NCBI GenBank assembly: GCA_963823045.1
Contig: CAWGKA010000009.1
Span: 248,001-312,000 of the forward strand
Length of the DNA stretch: 64,000 nt
Reading direction: 5' to 3'
Source of the DNA: JADLGL01 sp963823045
GTDB lineage: Bacteria > Pseudomonadota > Alphaproteobacteria > Rhizobiales > Kaistiaceae
The position numbers and the translations under genes are program-made. Numbering within the stretch: the stretch's first letter is position 1; each line of letters starts with the position of its first letter. The notes under the pieces are model-generated. The model was given only the letters and a program-made list of their open reading frames with translations. It searched no databases and had not been told where the DNA came from. Positions 53,598 to 63,072 of the stretch are shown piece by piece.

Positions 53598-54377
53598 CTA
53601 TCCGTCGAGGCGTACGGCAACGCCCCGCTCGGCCATATAGGCTTTTGCGTCGTGAATCGAGAAATCGCCGAAATGGAAGATCGAGGCGGCGAGCACAGCC
53701 GAAGCATGGCCGATGACGACGCCGTCGACGAGATGCTGCAGCGTGCCGACGCCGCCTGAAGCAACCACCGGCACCGGCACGGCGTCGCTGACGGCGCGGG
53801 TGAGCGCCAGGTCGAAGCCCTCGCGCGTGCCGTCGCGATCCATCGAAGTGAGGAGGATTTCGCCGGCGCCGAGCGCGGCGACTTCGGCGGCATAGGCAAT
53901 GGCGTCGAGGCCCGTCGGCTTGCGGCCGCCATGGGTGAAGATTTCCCAGCGGTCGGGCTCGCCCGACGCGCTGACGCGCTTGGCGTCGACGGCGACGACG
54001 ATCGCCTGCGCACCGAACTTCTCGGCGGCACGGCCAACGATAGAGCGGTCGGCGACGGCGGCAGTGTTGATCGAGACCTTGTCGGCACCGGCAAGCATGA
54101 GCGCACGGACGTCCTCGACGGTGCGCACGCCGCCGCCGACGGTGACCGGCATGAAGCAGGCCTCGGCGGTGCGGGCGACGACGTCGAGGAGGATGGCGCG
54201 CTCTTCATGGCTTGCCGTGATGTCGAGGAAGCAGATCTCGTCGGCGCCGGCGGCGTCATAGGCCTCCGCCGCCGCAACCGGATCGCCGGCATCGCGGAGG
54301 TCGACGAAGTTCACGCCCTTCACGACGCGGCCGTCCTTGACGTCGAGGCAGGGAATGACGCGCGTCTTCAGGGTCAT
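53598..54377 (-). CDS. hisF: Imidazole glycerol phosphate synthase, cyclase subunit
   Basis: (beta/alpha)8 subunit converting PRFAR plus ammonia from HisH into imidazole glycerol phosphate and AICAR. 259 residues. VIPCLDVKDGRVVKGVNF (catalytic Asp), FLDITASHE, VGGGVRTVEDVRALM, VVAVDAKRV, TSMDRDGTREGFD (second Asp) and ASGGVGTLQHLVDG. The start overlaps hisA's stop by four bases. Confidence 0.97.
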   Translation of the reverse strand: MTLKTRVIPCLDVKDGRVVKGVNFVDLRDAGDPVAAAEAYDAAGADEICFLDITASHEERAILLDVVARTAEACFMPVTVGGGVRTVEDVRALMLAGADKVSINTAAVADRSIVGRAAEKFGAQAIVVAVDAKRVSASGEPDRWEIFTHGGRKPTGLDAIAYAAEVAALGAGEILLTSMDRDGTREGFDLALTRAVSDAVPVPVVASGGVGTLQHLVDGVVIGHASAVLAASIFHFGDFSIHDAKAYMAERGVAVRLDG

Positions 54378-55105
54378 GCCGCCTCCGACAGGACGCGAAG
54401 GGCGGCGGCGGGATCGAGACGGCCGTCATAGAGCGCGCGGCCGGCGATGGCGCCGGCTAGCTTGTGATAGCGCGGCTCGGTCAGCCGCTCGACATCGGCG
54501 AGCGAGGCAAGACCGCCCGAAGCGATGATCGGGATCGACACCGCGTCGGCAAGCGCCAGCGTGGCGTCGAAATTGAGGCCGGCGAAAACGCCGTCGCGGT
54601 CGATGTCGGTGTAGATGATGGCGGCGACGCCGGCGTCTTCGAAACGCTTGGCGAGGTCGATCGCCGTCAGTTCCGAGGTGGCGGCCCAGCCCTCGACGGC
54701 GACCTTGCCGCCGCGCGCGTCGATGCCGACCGCGATGCGGCCGGGATTCTGCTGGCAGGCGGCGCGCACGAGATTGGGATCGCGCACCGCGGCGGTGCCG
54801 AGAATGATCCGGGCGACGCCGCGCGCCAGCCAGGCGTCGATCGTCGCCATGTCGCGGATACCGCCGCCGAGCTGCACCGGGATGTCGATGGCTGCGAGGA
54901 TCGCGCCGACGGCGCCGGCATTCACCGAGCGGCCGGCAAAGGCGCCGTCGAGATCGACGATGTGCAGCCAGGCGAAGCCTTGCTCGGCGAATGAGCGCGC
55001 CTGCGCCGCCGGATCCTTGTTGAACACGGTCGCGCGTTCCATCTCGCCGCGTTCGAGGCGAACGCAGTCGCCGTCCTTCAGGTCGATGGCGGGGAAGAGG
55101 ATCAT
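54374..55105 (-). CDS. hisA: ProFAR isomerase HisA
   Basis: (beta/alpha)8 isomerase opening the ring of ProFAR to PRFAR. 243 residues from MILFPAIDLKDGDCVRL (catalytic Asp) at 55105. Other segments are WLHIVDLDGAFAG, QLGGGIRDMATIDAWL, VGIDARGGKVAVEGW, YTDIDRDGVFAGLN (second Asp) and ASGGLASLADVERL. As sequenced, the reading frame is open straight into the upstream exported NTF2-like protein, with no stop between. Confidence 0.96.
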   Translation of the reverse strand: MILFPAIDLKDGDCVRLERGEMERATVFNKDPAAQARSFAEQGFAWLHIVDLDGAFAGRSVNAGAVGAILAAIDIPVQLGGGIRDMATIDAWLARGVARIILGTAAVRDPNLVRAACQQNPGRIAVGIDARGGKVAVEGWAATSELTAIDLAKRFEDAGVAAIIYTDIDRDGVFAGLNFDATLALADAVSIPIIASGGLASLADVERLTEPRYHKLAGAIAGRALYDGRLDPAAALRVLSEAA

Positions 55106-55609
55106 TGACGGAAGCGCCGAGGAATGTTGCTGCACGATGAGCCAGCCGGCTTCGGTGCGGATAAATGCAAGGCTATAGCGCAGCAAGACGTCGATAGGTG
55201 CACCGCCCGTTACTGGCGTCACGTTGAAGCGGTAAAGGCCGGTCGCGGTTGCGAAAGCGCCGTCGCCATGGATGCGGATGATCGGGTCGATGAAGCTGTG
55301 CGAGCGGTCTTTGAAATTGTCGAACTGGTTCTGGAAATAGGGCGCGAAGATCGCGGCCCCGACCATCGGGGTCTGCGAGCCGGTGCCGAAGAATACGGCG
55401 TCGGGATCATAGAGCTCCAGCATCTCGGCGGCGTCGGTCGCGGTCGCATAGACCTGCGACCAACGGTCGAGAACGGCCTGGATCTCGTCCTCTCCCTGGG
55501 CAGCAGCGGTCGTTGCCCAGCTGAGCGCCAGCATCGCGGCGGCAATCGCCAGGCTCCAACCCGATCTCAGTCGGTGCATTGTTGCGATCCTCGACATCGG
55601 CCGGTTCAT
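55102..55609 (-). CDS. Exported SnoaL/NTF2-like protein (SgcJ/EcaC family) in the his operon
   Basis: About 168 residues. The signal peptide ends TTAAAQ, followed by an NTF2-like fold: IQAVLDRWSQVYATATDAAEM, LYDPDAVFFGTGSQTPMVG and GAFATATGLYRF, ending GWLIVQQHSSALPS. That end is where family members stop. The ATG at 55609 overlaps the hisH stop (ATGA). The frame reads on into HisA without a stop. A one-base indel near 55115 would instead place a TGA overlapping hisA's ATG, matching the ATGA coupling seen on both sides. The role in the pathway is unknown. Confidence 0.75.
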
Positions 55610-56255
55610 GGCTTCCAGCGCAGGAAGTTCTCGATCAGAGCGAGGCCGAGCTTCTGGCTCTTCTCCGGGTGAAATTGCGTGCCGGCGACGTTGCCGCGTG
55701 CGACGATCGCGGTGACCGCGCCACCATAGTCCGCGGTGGCGACGACTTCATCCGCGCCCGCCGGCTCCAGCTCATAGGCGTGGAGAAAATAGGCGTGCAT
55801 GCCGTCCGGCCCAAGCGGAATGCCTTCGAGCGAGCGGATGCGACTGCGCCGGGTTGAGTGTGTTCCAGCCCATATGCGGCACTTTCAGCGACGGATCGCT
55901 CGGCTCGATGAGGCGGACTTCGCCGGGGATGCGGCCGAGGCCGGCGGTCTCGCCATGCTCGAGGCCGCGATCGGCGAGAAGCTGCATGCCGACACAGATG
56001 CCGAGGAACGGGCGGCCGGCGTCGATGACGCTCATCGATCGCCTCGATCATGCCGGGAACGGCATCGAGATTGTGCCGGCAATCGCGGAAGGCGCCATCG
56101 CCGGGAAGGACGATGCGGTCCGCCGCGGCGACGATGTCCGGGTCGCTCGTCACCGTCACCGGCCCGGTGCGGTCGGCGCGCGCGGAAGCAAGCTCGAAGG
56201 CCTTCGCCGCCGAGCGCAGATTGCCCGCGCCGTAGTCGATGATGGCGATGCTCAC
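55606..56255 (-). CDS. hisH: Imidazole glycerol phosphate synthase, glutaminase subunit HisH, frameshifted
   Basis: Class-I glutaminase supplying ammonia to HisF. About 216 residues in three frame pieces: IAIIDYGAGNLRSAAKAFEL and VLPGDGAFRDC; then RPFLGICVGMQLLADRG (nucleophile Cys) and PHMGWNTL; then GMHAYFLHAYEL and GTQFHPEKSQKLGL (His and Glu of the triad). Breaks lie near 56035 and 55845. All catalytic residues are present, so the breaks are probably reading errors. Confidence 0.93.
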
Positions 56256-56279
56256 GAACCCAGTCCTGCGGTCATGGCC

Positions 56280-56876
56280 TCAGCCTTCGCCGAGCGAGCC
56301 CTTGGTCGACGGCACCTTGTCCGGCTGCCGCGGATCGATGGCGACGGCGGCACGAAGCGCCCGCGCCAAGGCCTTGAAGCAGGTCTCGGCGATGTGGTGG
56401 CTGTTGTCGCCATAGAGCGTCTCGACATGCAGCGTGATCGACGCGTGCTGGGCGAAGGCCTGGAAGAACTCGCGGACCAGCTCGGTGTCGAACTCGCCGA
56501 TCTTGGCCTGCGTGAAGGAGACGCGGAAGACGAGGAACGGGCGGCCGGAGATGTCGATGGCGCAACGCGTCAGCGTCTCGTCCATCGGCAGATGGACGTC
56601 CGCATAGCGGGTGATGCCGCGCATGTCGCCGAGCGCCTTCCTGACCGCCTGGCCGAGGACGATGCCGACGTCTTCCGTCGTGTGATGCTGGTCGATGTGG
56701 AGGTCGCCGCGCGCCTTGACGGTGAGGTCGATCAGGCCATGGCGGGCGAGCTGATCCAGCATGTGGTCAAGGAAGCCGACACCGGTCTCGATGTCGGACT
56801 TGCCGCTGCCGTCGAGATCGACGGTGACGGCAATGTCGGTCTCCTTGGTGCGGCGCTCGACGCTGGCGCTACGCAT
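56280..56876 (-). CDS. hisB: Imidazoleglycerol-phosphate dehydratase
   Basis: Manganese enzyme dehydrating imidazole glycerol phosphate. 198 residues from MRSASVERRTKETDIAV. Duplicated metal-binding motifs HHTTEDVGI and SHHIAETCFKAL, with GVGFLDHMLDQLARHG and MDETLTRCAIDISGRPFLVF. First gene of the his operon and divergent from the hslV cluster (215-base gap). Confidence 0.97.
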   Translation of the reverse strand: MRSASVERRTKETDIAVTVDLDGSGKSDIETGVGFLDHMLDQLARHGLIDLTVKARGDLHIDQHHTTEDVGIVLGQAVRKALGDMRGITRYADVHLPMDETLTRCAIDISGRPFLVFRVSFTQAKIGEFDTELVREFFQAFAQHASITLHVETLYGDNSHHIAETCFKALARALRAAVAIDPRQPDKVPSTKGSLGEG

Positions 56877-57091
56877 CGCTGATGTCCTTCCGAAAGACGC
56901 GAAAAGTGGCGCCGCTCTAGCAGGTCTTGCCGGTCCGCGCCAGCTTGGCCAAGCCGTTGGGTTTACAGGTCGCGAAGGCCCGCCCCTTCCCATCCGACCG
57001 GCGCCTGCCTACATCTGGTCCCTAGCCGCCGATCGGCGCCGCAAAGGAGCGGGCCGGACGGCCCCAGTACTTCAGTACGGAGGGTGCTTTT

Positions 57092-57268
57092 TTGGCCCTT
57101 GTTTCCCTGCTTCTCGCGACCCTCGTCGCGACCTATCTCGCCCAACAGCTCGCCATCGCCAAGCATCGCTCCACCCGAGGGTGGATGTGGGCTTCGGCGC
57201 TGTTCCCGCCGGCCGTGCTGGCGCTCGCCGTCGCTCCGCGCCGCAAGGCCGGAGGTGACGCATCATGA
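57092..57268 (+). CDS. Small membrane protein preceding hslV
   Basis: 58 residues starting at a TTG (57092) with ACGGAGGG seven bases before it. Two hydrophobic stretches, ALVSLLLATLVATYLAQQLA and MWASALFPPAVLALAVAP, are separated by a basic turn (KHRSTRG). The stop overlaps the hslV ATG (ATGA), so it is translationally coupled. Family not recognised. It is likely missed by callers because of the TTG and its size. Confidence 0.6.
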   Translation: MALVSLLLATLVATYLAQQLAIAKHRSTRGWMWASALFPPAVLALAVAPRRKAGGDAS

Positions 57269-57825
57269 TCGAGACCGCCACGGGACCCGGCTGGCACGGG
57301 ACCACCATCGTTTCCGTCCGCAAGGGCGGCAAGGTCGTCGTCGCCGGCGACGGCCAGGTGACGGCCGGCCAGACGGTGATGAAACACAATGCGCGAAAGG
57401 TGCGCCCGGTCGGCAAGGGCGGCGTCATCGCCGGCTTTGCCGGTTCCACGGCCGACGCCTTCACGCTGTTCGAGCGGCTTGAAAGCAAGCTCGAGCAATA
57501 TCCCGATCAGCTGATGCGGGCCTGCGTCGAGCTCGCCAAGGACTGGCGAACCGACCGGTATCTGCGCCGGCTCGAAGCGATGATGATCGTCGCCGACAAA
57601 TCCTCGACGCTGGTGCTGACCGGCACCGGCGACGTGCTTGAACCCGACGGCGGCGTCGCCGGCATCGGCTCGGGCGGCAATTATGCCCTCGCCGCTGCAC
57701 GCGCCCTCGCCGACACCGACATGGATGCCGAGGCGATCGCAAGGAAAGCGATGGAAATCGCGGCTGACATCTGCGTCTACACCAACGACCACGTGACCTT
57801 GCTATCCCTGGAGGCAGAGGAATGA
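57265..57825 (+). CDS. hslV: ATP-dependent protease subunit HslV (ClpQ)
   Basis: Threonine peptidase of the HslUV protease. 186 residues. A 12-residue propeptide precedes the catalytic Thr (GTTIVSVRKGGKVVVAGDGQ, nucleophile Thr13 after cleavage). VMKHNARKVRPVGKGG and GIGSGGNYALAAARAL are conserved. It overlaps hslU (ATGA). Confidence 0.97.
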   Translation: MIETATGPGWHGTTIVSVRKGGKVVVAGDGQVTAGQTVMKHNARKVRPVGKGGVIAGFAGSTADAFTLFERLESKLEQYPDQLMRACVELAKDWRTDRYLRRLEAMMIVADKSSTLVLTGTGDVLEPDGGVAGIGSGGNYALAAARALADTDMDAEAIARKAMEIAADICVYTNDHVTLLSLEAEE

Positions 57826-59194
57826 GTTCGACAGCTGCCGCTGCCAAGACGCCCGATATGGACACGGAGACCGAGACGTCCATCAGGGCGTCACAGTTCT
57901 CGCCGCGCGAGATCGTTTCCGAACTGGACCGCTACATCATCGGCCAGAAGGACGCGAAGCGCGCCGTCGCCATTGCGCTCCGCAATCGCTGGCGCCGCCA
58001 ACAGCTCAAGGGGCATCTCCGCGAGGAGGTGCTGCCGAAGAACATCCTGATGATCGGCCCGACCGGCGTCGGCAAGACGGAGATTTCCCGCCGTCTCGCC
58101 AAGCTTGCCGGTGCGCCCTTCATGAAGGTCGAGGCGACCAAGTTCACCGAGGTCGGCTATGTCGGCCGCGACGTCGAGCAGATCGTCCGCGACCTGGTCG
58201 AGATCGGCATCTCGCTGGTGCGCGACAAGAAACGGAAGGACGTGCAGGGCCCGCGCCGAGCTCGCCGCCGAAGAGCGTGCGCTCGACTCGCTGGTCGGCA
58301 AATCCGCGAGCCCGGCGACGCGCGAGGCGTTCCGCCAGAAGCTGCGCGCCGGTGAACTCGACGACAAGGAGATCGAGATCCAGGTGCGCGATGCCGGCGG
58401 CATGCCCTCCTTCGACGTGCCGGGAATGCCCGGCGCGACGGTCGGCGTGATGAACATCAATGAGATGCTCGGCAAGGCCTTCGGCGGCCGCACCAAGACG
58501 CGCAAGCTGACGGTGAAGGATTCCTACGAGCGTGCTGATCGCCGAGGAATCCGACCGGCTGCTCGACGATGACGCCGTCATCGCCGAGGCGATCACCGCG
58601 GTCGAAAATGACGGCATCGTCTTCCTCGACGAGATCGACAAGATCTGCGCCCGCGAAGGCCGCATGGGCGGCGACGTCTCTCGCGAAGGCGTCCAGCGCG
58701 ACCTGCTGCCGCTGATCGAAGGCACGACCGTGGCGACGAAGCACGGGCCGGTGAAGACGGACCACATCCTCTTCATCGCGTCCGGCGCGTTCCATGTCGC
58801 CAAGCCGTCGGACCTTCTGCCGGAACTGCAGGGCCGCCTGCCGATCCGCGTCGAGCTTTCGGCGCTGTCGAAGGACGATTTCCGCCGCATCCTCACCGAG
58901 ACGGAAGCGAGCCTCATCAAGCAGTATATCGCGCTGATGGCGACGGAAGGCGTGACGCTCACCTTCACTGACGACGCCATCGAGGCGATCGCCAAGATCG
59001 CCGTCGACGTCAACGCGTCGGTCGAGAATATCGGCGCGCGGCGTCTGCAGACGGTGATGGAGCGCATCCTCGACGAGATCAGCTTCACGGCGACCGACAA
59101 GGCCGGCGAGGAAGAGCTCGTCAACGCCGCCTATGTCGAGGAGCAGGTCGGCGACCTCGCCCGCGACACCGATCTCAGCCGCTTCATCCTCTAG
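57822..59194 (+). CDS. hslU: HslU ATPase of the HslUV protease, two frameshifts
   Basis: AAA+ unfoldase feeding HslV. The pieces give about 456 residues: SPREIVSELDRYIIGQKDAKRA, Walker A GPTGVGKTE, GYVGRDVEQIVRDL; then the I-domain (AAEERALDSLVG); then Walker B GIVFLDEIDKIC, the sensor region DHILFIASGAFHVAKPSDL, and the C-terminus LARDTDLSRFIL that docks in HslV. Removing one G from the GGG at 58247-58249 and the extra C at 58531 restores one frame. In a gene this conserved, both are almost certainly sequence errors. Confidence 0.96.
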
Positions 59195-59724
59195 CGAACG
59201 AAACGCTTCAGGCGAACGTAAAAGGCACCGGTCCCGCCATGGGACCGGTGCGCTTGGTCGTAGCCGGCGACGAGCGGGCGGAAACGCGGCGAAGCAAGCC
59301 AGTGCGGCACCGACCGCCTGAGCACGCCGCGATCGCCTTCGCCATAGGCGCCTTTGCCGGTGATCAGCAGGATCATGCGGCCGCCATCCGACTGCACATC
59401 AGACAGAAAACGATAGAGGCGGTCATGCGCCTCGGCCTGGGTCATGCCATGGAGATCGAGCCGGGCGTCGATGGCGATATGGCCGCGGGCGATGCGGCGG
59501 ATGGTACGGCGATCGATGATCGTCAGGCTGGCGCATGCCGCAGCGGAGTCGCCACGGCCGGTGCTGCGCCGGCCAGCGATGCCGCGGTTCTTGGGCAAGG
59601 GCTTGGGGAGATCGGGCTTGGGCGGCGCGGAAGCGGTTGGCCGAAGCGGCGTCGCGGTTCGCGCGACGCCATCCCATAGTGCGGCTTCTTCCTCAGTCAG
59701 CGTTCGCTTGCGGTCCTTGGCCAT
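59191..59724 (-). CDS. Smr/MutS2-type domain protein
   Basis: 177 residues. A basic N-terminus (KDRKRTLTEEEAALWDGVART) and Pro-rich linker precede a C-terminal Smr nuclease-like domain: ARLDLHGMTQAEAHDRLYRFL and ILLITGKGAYGEGDRGVLRRSVPHWL. Smr proteins cleave RNA or DNA, some at stalled ribosomes. The stop overlaps the convergent hslU end by four bases. The usual neighbour mltA is absent between this gene and timA. Confidence 0.9.
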   Translation of the reverse strand: MAKDRKRTLTEEEAALWDGVARTATPLRPTASAPPKPDLPKPLPKNRGIAGRRSTGRGDSAAACASLTIIDRRTIRRIARGHIAIDARLDLHGMTQAEAHDRLYRFLSDVQSDGGRMILLITGKGAYGEGDRGVLRRSVPHWLASPRFRPLVAGYDQAHRSHGGTGAFYVRLKRFVR

Positions 59725-59746
59725 CTCGAAGGCCTAACACCGAGCG

Positions 59747-60468
59747 CTATTCGACCGATTCGGTCGCCACCAGCTTCCAGTTCGGGTCACGCGCCGAGAC
59801 CTCGCGCGAGAAGGTCCAGATGTCCGTGACTTCGCTCACCTTGGCCGGGTCGCCGTCGACGACATTGCCGTCCTTGTCGCGGGTCGCCGAGATGAGTTCG
59901 GAGACGAAGCGGACGGTCACCTGCGCCGCACCGTTGGCGACCGATGCGTCCGTGATCTCGGCCTTGTCGATGCCGATGAAACGGAATTCGATCTTCTCCT
60001 GGCGCTGTTCGCGCTCGGCGATGGCGGAGACGAAACCATCATAGACGTCGCGCGAGAGGAGCTGTCGCAGCGCGCGGCGGTCGCCTTCCGCGAATGCGGA
60101 GACGACCATCTCATAGGCCATCTTGGCGCCGTCGACGAACGGCTTGGGATCGAAGGTCGGATCAGCGATCATCAGCGTCTTCAGCTGCTCGCCGAGCGCC
60201 GAATTGGGCGGCGTCACCGCCTTGATCCGCGTGTCGATGTCGGCCGGGGCCTCGATCTGGTGCGCCGGGCGCGTCGATCTCGCGGCCGGGGCGCTGACGG
60301 CAGGGTGATCACCTTTTCGGAGGCTTCGCGCCGCTCCGTCCGCGTATAGGGGTCGAAGGGCTGGCGCTCATTGCCGGTGCGGCGGCCGAGCACACTGCGC
60401 AGACGCAGGAAAATGATGACGGCCAGCGCCAGGAAGATGATCGTGAAGATGCTGTCAGAGCCGTTCAT
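59747..60468 (-). CDS. Tim44-domain protein (TimA-like), frameshifted
   Basis: About 240 residues. One N-terminal membrane helix (SDSIFTIIFLALAVIIFLRL), a charged linker, and, after an indel near 60290, the Tim44-like domain (FDPKPFVDGAKMAYEMVVSA, FRFIGIDKAEITDA, TDIWTFSREV). In alphaproteobacteria TimA localises to the inner membrane. It is the homologue of the mitochondrial import motor component. Divergent from fxsA. Confidence 0.88.
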
Positions 60469-60611
60469 TCACCAGGTTCCGATCACAGACCGAAGGGCAT
60501 TTTCGGGCAGAGGGCCTGCCAAAGCGTGTAACACTTCCTATCTAGGTGTCGTAAGGGGCCCAATCCAGCCCCGACCCCGAGGAGCCTTAACAGCACAGGG
60601 CCCGCTTGCGA

Positions 60612-61097
60612 ATGCCTGTCCGCATCATGCCAATCCTGTTCCTGACCGTGCCGATCCTCGAGATCGCCGTGTTCATCCTCGTCGGCCAGCAGATCGGCCT
60701 CGGCTGGACGCTGCTGCTGATCCTCGCCACGGCGATCGCGGGCACGATGCTCCTGCGCCAGCAGGGCTTCGGCGTCCTCAACCGAATTCGAGACGATGTG
60801 AATGCCGGACGCATGCCGGCCGAAGCGATGGCCCATGGCGTTCTCATCCTCGTTGCCGGGATTCTGCTTCTGACGCCGGGCTTCGTCACGGATGCGCTCG
60901 GTCTGCTCCTTTTCCTGCCGCCGTTCCGCGCCTGGGTCTGGCGCGTGGTGGCGCCGATGTTTTTTGCCCGGCTGAGCGGCAGCTGGGCGCGATGGCCGGG
61001 AGCCGGCGATGACGGCGGCGGCGCAGGCTTCACCGTCATCGATCTTGGCCCCAACCCGCCGGACGATGGTGACCGTCGCCCCGGCCCGGGCGTTTGA
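60612..61097 (+). CDS. fxsA: FxsA family cytoplasmic-membrane protein
   Basis: 161 residues. ATG at 60612 gives MPVRIMPILFLTVPILEIAV, then the hallmark FILVGQQIGLGWTLLLILATAIAG, RQQGFGVLNRIRDDVNAGRMP, and AHGVLILVAGILLLTPGFVTDALGLLLF (three membrane segments). The E. coli homologue relieves F-exclusion of phage T7 when overexpressed. The cellular role is unknown. This position next to secB and timA is conserved in rhizobia. Confidence 0.92.
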   Translation: MPVRIMPILFLTVPILEIAVFILVGQQIGLGWTLLLILATAIAGTMLLRQQGFGVLNRIRDDVNAGRMPAEAMAHGVLILVAGILLLTPGFVTDALGLLLFLPPFRAWVWRVVAPMFFARLSGSWARWPGAGDDGGGAGFTVIDLGPNPPDDGDRRPGPGV

Positions 61098-61181
61098 TCG
61101 TCGTCCTTGTCTCCCCGTGGCCGACGTGTTAGCCACCGCCCGCAACTTCAAGGTTTGTAGCGTTTTCGGAGGGTAACCGAC

Positions 61182-61772
61182 ATGGCGGATAACGACGACA
61201 ACGACGCCAAGTCCGGCAGCGGCAATGGTGGTGCTCCCGGCTTCGGCGGGGAAGCGGTGCCGAATGTCGAGGGCGCGCCGGCCCCGGCCGATCCGAGAAA
61301 TGCGCGCATGAGCGTTGCGGCGCAATATGTGAAGGACTTCTCCTTCGAGAATCCGGGCGCGCCGCAGTCGCTGATGCCGCGACAGTCGCAGCCGAAGATC
61401 GACGTCAGCATCAATGTCGGGGTGAAGCGCAATTCGACGACCGACCTCGAAGTCTCGCTGAAGCTGGACGCCAAGGCGAAGGACGGCAACACCGAGGAAA
61501 TCCTCTTCGCCGCCGAGCTGGACTATTGCGGGCTCTTCCGCCTCTCCAACGTGCCGGAAAATCAGGTCGGCGCCTTGGCGATGGTCGAATGCCCTCGCCT
61601 CCTCTTCCCGTTCGCGCGGCAGGTCATCGCCGATGCGACGCGCAATGGCGGCTTCCCGCCGCTGCTCCTCGAGCCGTTCGACTTCGTCGCGCTTTACCGC
61701 GAGCGGCTGCGCCGCGAGGCCGAAGGCTCCGGCCCGGCGCTGGACATCGCCCCGCCGGCCAATCTCAGCTAG
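61182..61772 (+). CDS. secB: Protein-export chaperone SecB
   Basis: Tetrameric cytosolic chaperone that keeps preproteins unfolded for SecA. 196 residues, with an acidic Gly-rich N-terminal extension of about 40 residues. The core has AAQYVKDFSFENPGAPQSL, INVGVKRNSTTDLEVSLKLDAKA and PENQVGALAMVECPRLLFPFARQVI, with NGGFPPLLLEPFDFVALYRERL at the end. Confidence 0.96.
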   Translation: MADNDDNDAKSGSGNGGAPGFGGEAVPNVEGAPAPADPRNARMSVAAQYVKDFSFENPGAPQSLMPRQSQPKIDVSINVGVKRNSTTDLEVSLKLDAKAKDGNTEEILFAAELDYCGLFRLSNVPENQVGALAMVECPRLLFPFARQVIADATRNGGFPPLLLEPFDFVALYRERLRREAEGSGPALDIAPPANLS

Positions 61773-62471
61773 CGCACCCGCGAGCGAATAGGCGGCCCAC
61801 AAGCCGCCATTTTCCATCTCGGCCGTGAAGGCCTGATGCGCCGCGCGGACATTGTCCGTCAGCCGGCGGGCAGAGGCGTCGGCCGCAGCTTCTGCGACAG
61901 CCGGGTCGGCGCCAAAGCATAGATCGGCTGGCGCTCGATCTCGCCGAGGGCGAGGCTCGCCTGCCGACCACCGATCAGCTCGATATAGACCTCTGCCAGC
62001 AGCGAGGCGTCGATCAGCGCGCCGTGCAGCGTGCGGTTCGACAGGTCGATGCCGTAGCGCGAGCACAGCGCGTCCAGCGAATTCGGACCCGCGGGAAAGC
62101 GGCGACGCGCCAGCGCCAACGAATTGATGATGCGCGCCGGATCGAGCGCCGGCCGTGCCGATGCGGCCGAGCTCGGCATTGACGAAGGCAAGATCGAACT
62201 CGGCGTTGTGGGCGATCAGCGGATCATCACCGACGAAGGCAAGGAAGTCGTCGACTGTCGCGGCGAAGACCGGTTTTTCGGCGAGGAAGGATTCCGACAG
62301 CCCATGGACGCGATAGGATTCCGCCGAGATCGATCGCTCGGGGTTGATGTAGGCCTGATAGGAATTGCCGCTCGGGATATGATTGACGAGCTCGACCGCA
62401 CCGATCTCGATGATGCGGTCGGTGGCCGTATCCAGGCCGGTGGTCTCGGTATCGAAAACGATCTCACGCAT
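61769..62471 (-). CDS. dnaQ: DNA polymerase III epsilon subunit, frameshifted
   Basis: Proofreading 3'-5' exonuclease of the replicase. DEDDh motifs are all present: ExoI in VFDTETTGLD, ExoII in LIAHNAEFDLAF, ExoIII in LHGALIDASLLAEVY (His and Asp). The first part (to about 62165) and the last (DNVRAAHQAFTAEMENGGLW) share one frame, and the middle is in another, so at least two indels are present. The C-terminal stop near 61769 is inferred and overlaps the end of secB. Confidence 0.92.
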
Positions 62472-62482
62472 CGGCAGAATAG

Positions 62483-63072
62483 CTAGCCCAAAGAAGCGGC
62501 GGTCAGCTCGCCAATGATATCGCCGACGACGCGGCGAACTGCATCCATCGGCGCGCCGCTATCCACGACATAGTCGGCGCGATCGATCTTGGCGTCGAGC
62601 GGCATCTGCCGTTCCGTGAGTTCGCGCGCCAAGTTCGGGCGACATGCCGCGCCCACGCAAGCGTTCTGCGGCGATCGCCGCCGGCACGGTCGTCACGAGG
62701 ATACGGTCGCACAGTTCGTCGGCCCCCGTTTCGAATAGGAGCGGCACCTCAAGGGCAACGAGCGACCGATCGGCCTCCTCGGCGTCGAACAGGAAATCCT
62801 CGATACGCCGGCGGACGATCGGATGCGTCAAGCGCTTCCAGCTCGTCGAGGCGTGCGGGATCGGCGCCGATCAGCGCCGCCAGACGGCGCCGGTCGATCT
62901 TGCCGTCGACGACTGCGGCGGGAAATGCAGCGATGATCTCCGCAGGCGGATCGGCGTAGAGAGCATGAACGGCCGCATCCGCGTCGAAGACCGGAACGCC
63001 GGCATCGGCGAACATCCTGGCGACGGTCGTCTTGCCGCTGGCAATACCGCCGGTGATGCCGACTGCAATCAT
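62483..63072 (-). CDS. coaE: Dephospho-CoA kinase, frameshifted
   Basis: Last step of CoA synthesis. P-loop GITGGIASGKTTVARMF, then VFDADAAVHALYADP. In the next frame come THPIVRRRIEDFLFDAEEAD, VALEVPLLFETGADELCD and ILVTTVPAAIAAERLRGR. The last piece reads MPLDAKIDRADYVVDSGAPM and ends at 62483 as GELTAASLG. Breaks lie near 62830 and 62650. It is essential, so the breaks are probably errors. Confidence 0.93.

Noticed and set aside
59224..59250. Perfect hairpin GCACCGGTCCC/GGGACCGGTGC
   Set aside because: It lies inside the last codons of the Smr-domain gene. It could aid termination of hslU, but there is no T run.
60483..62471. 662-codon minus-strand frame
   Set aside because: Only its first part is DnaQ. 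The rest runs antisense through secB and fxsA and has the Arg/Ala/His composition of a shadow frame.
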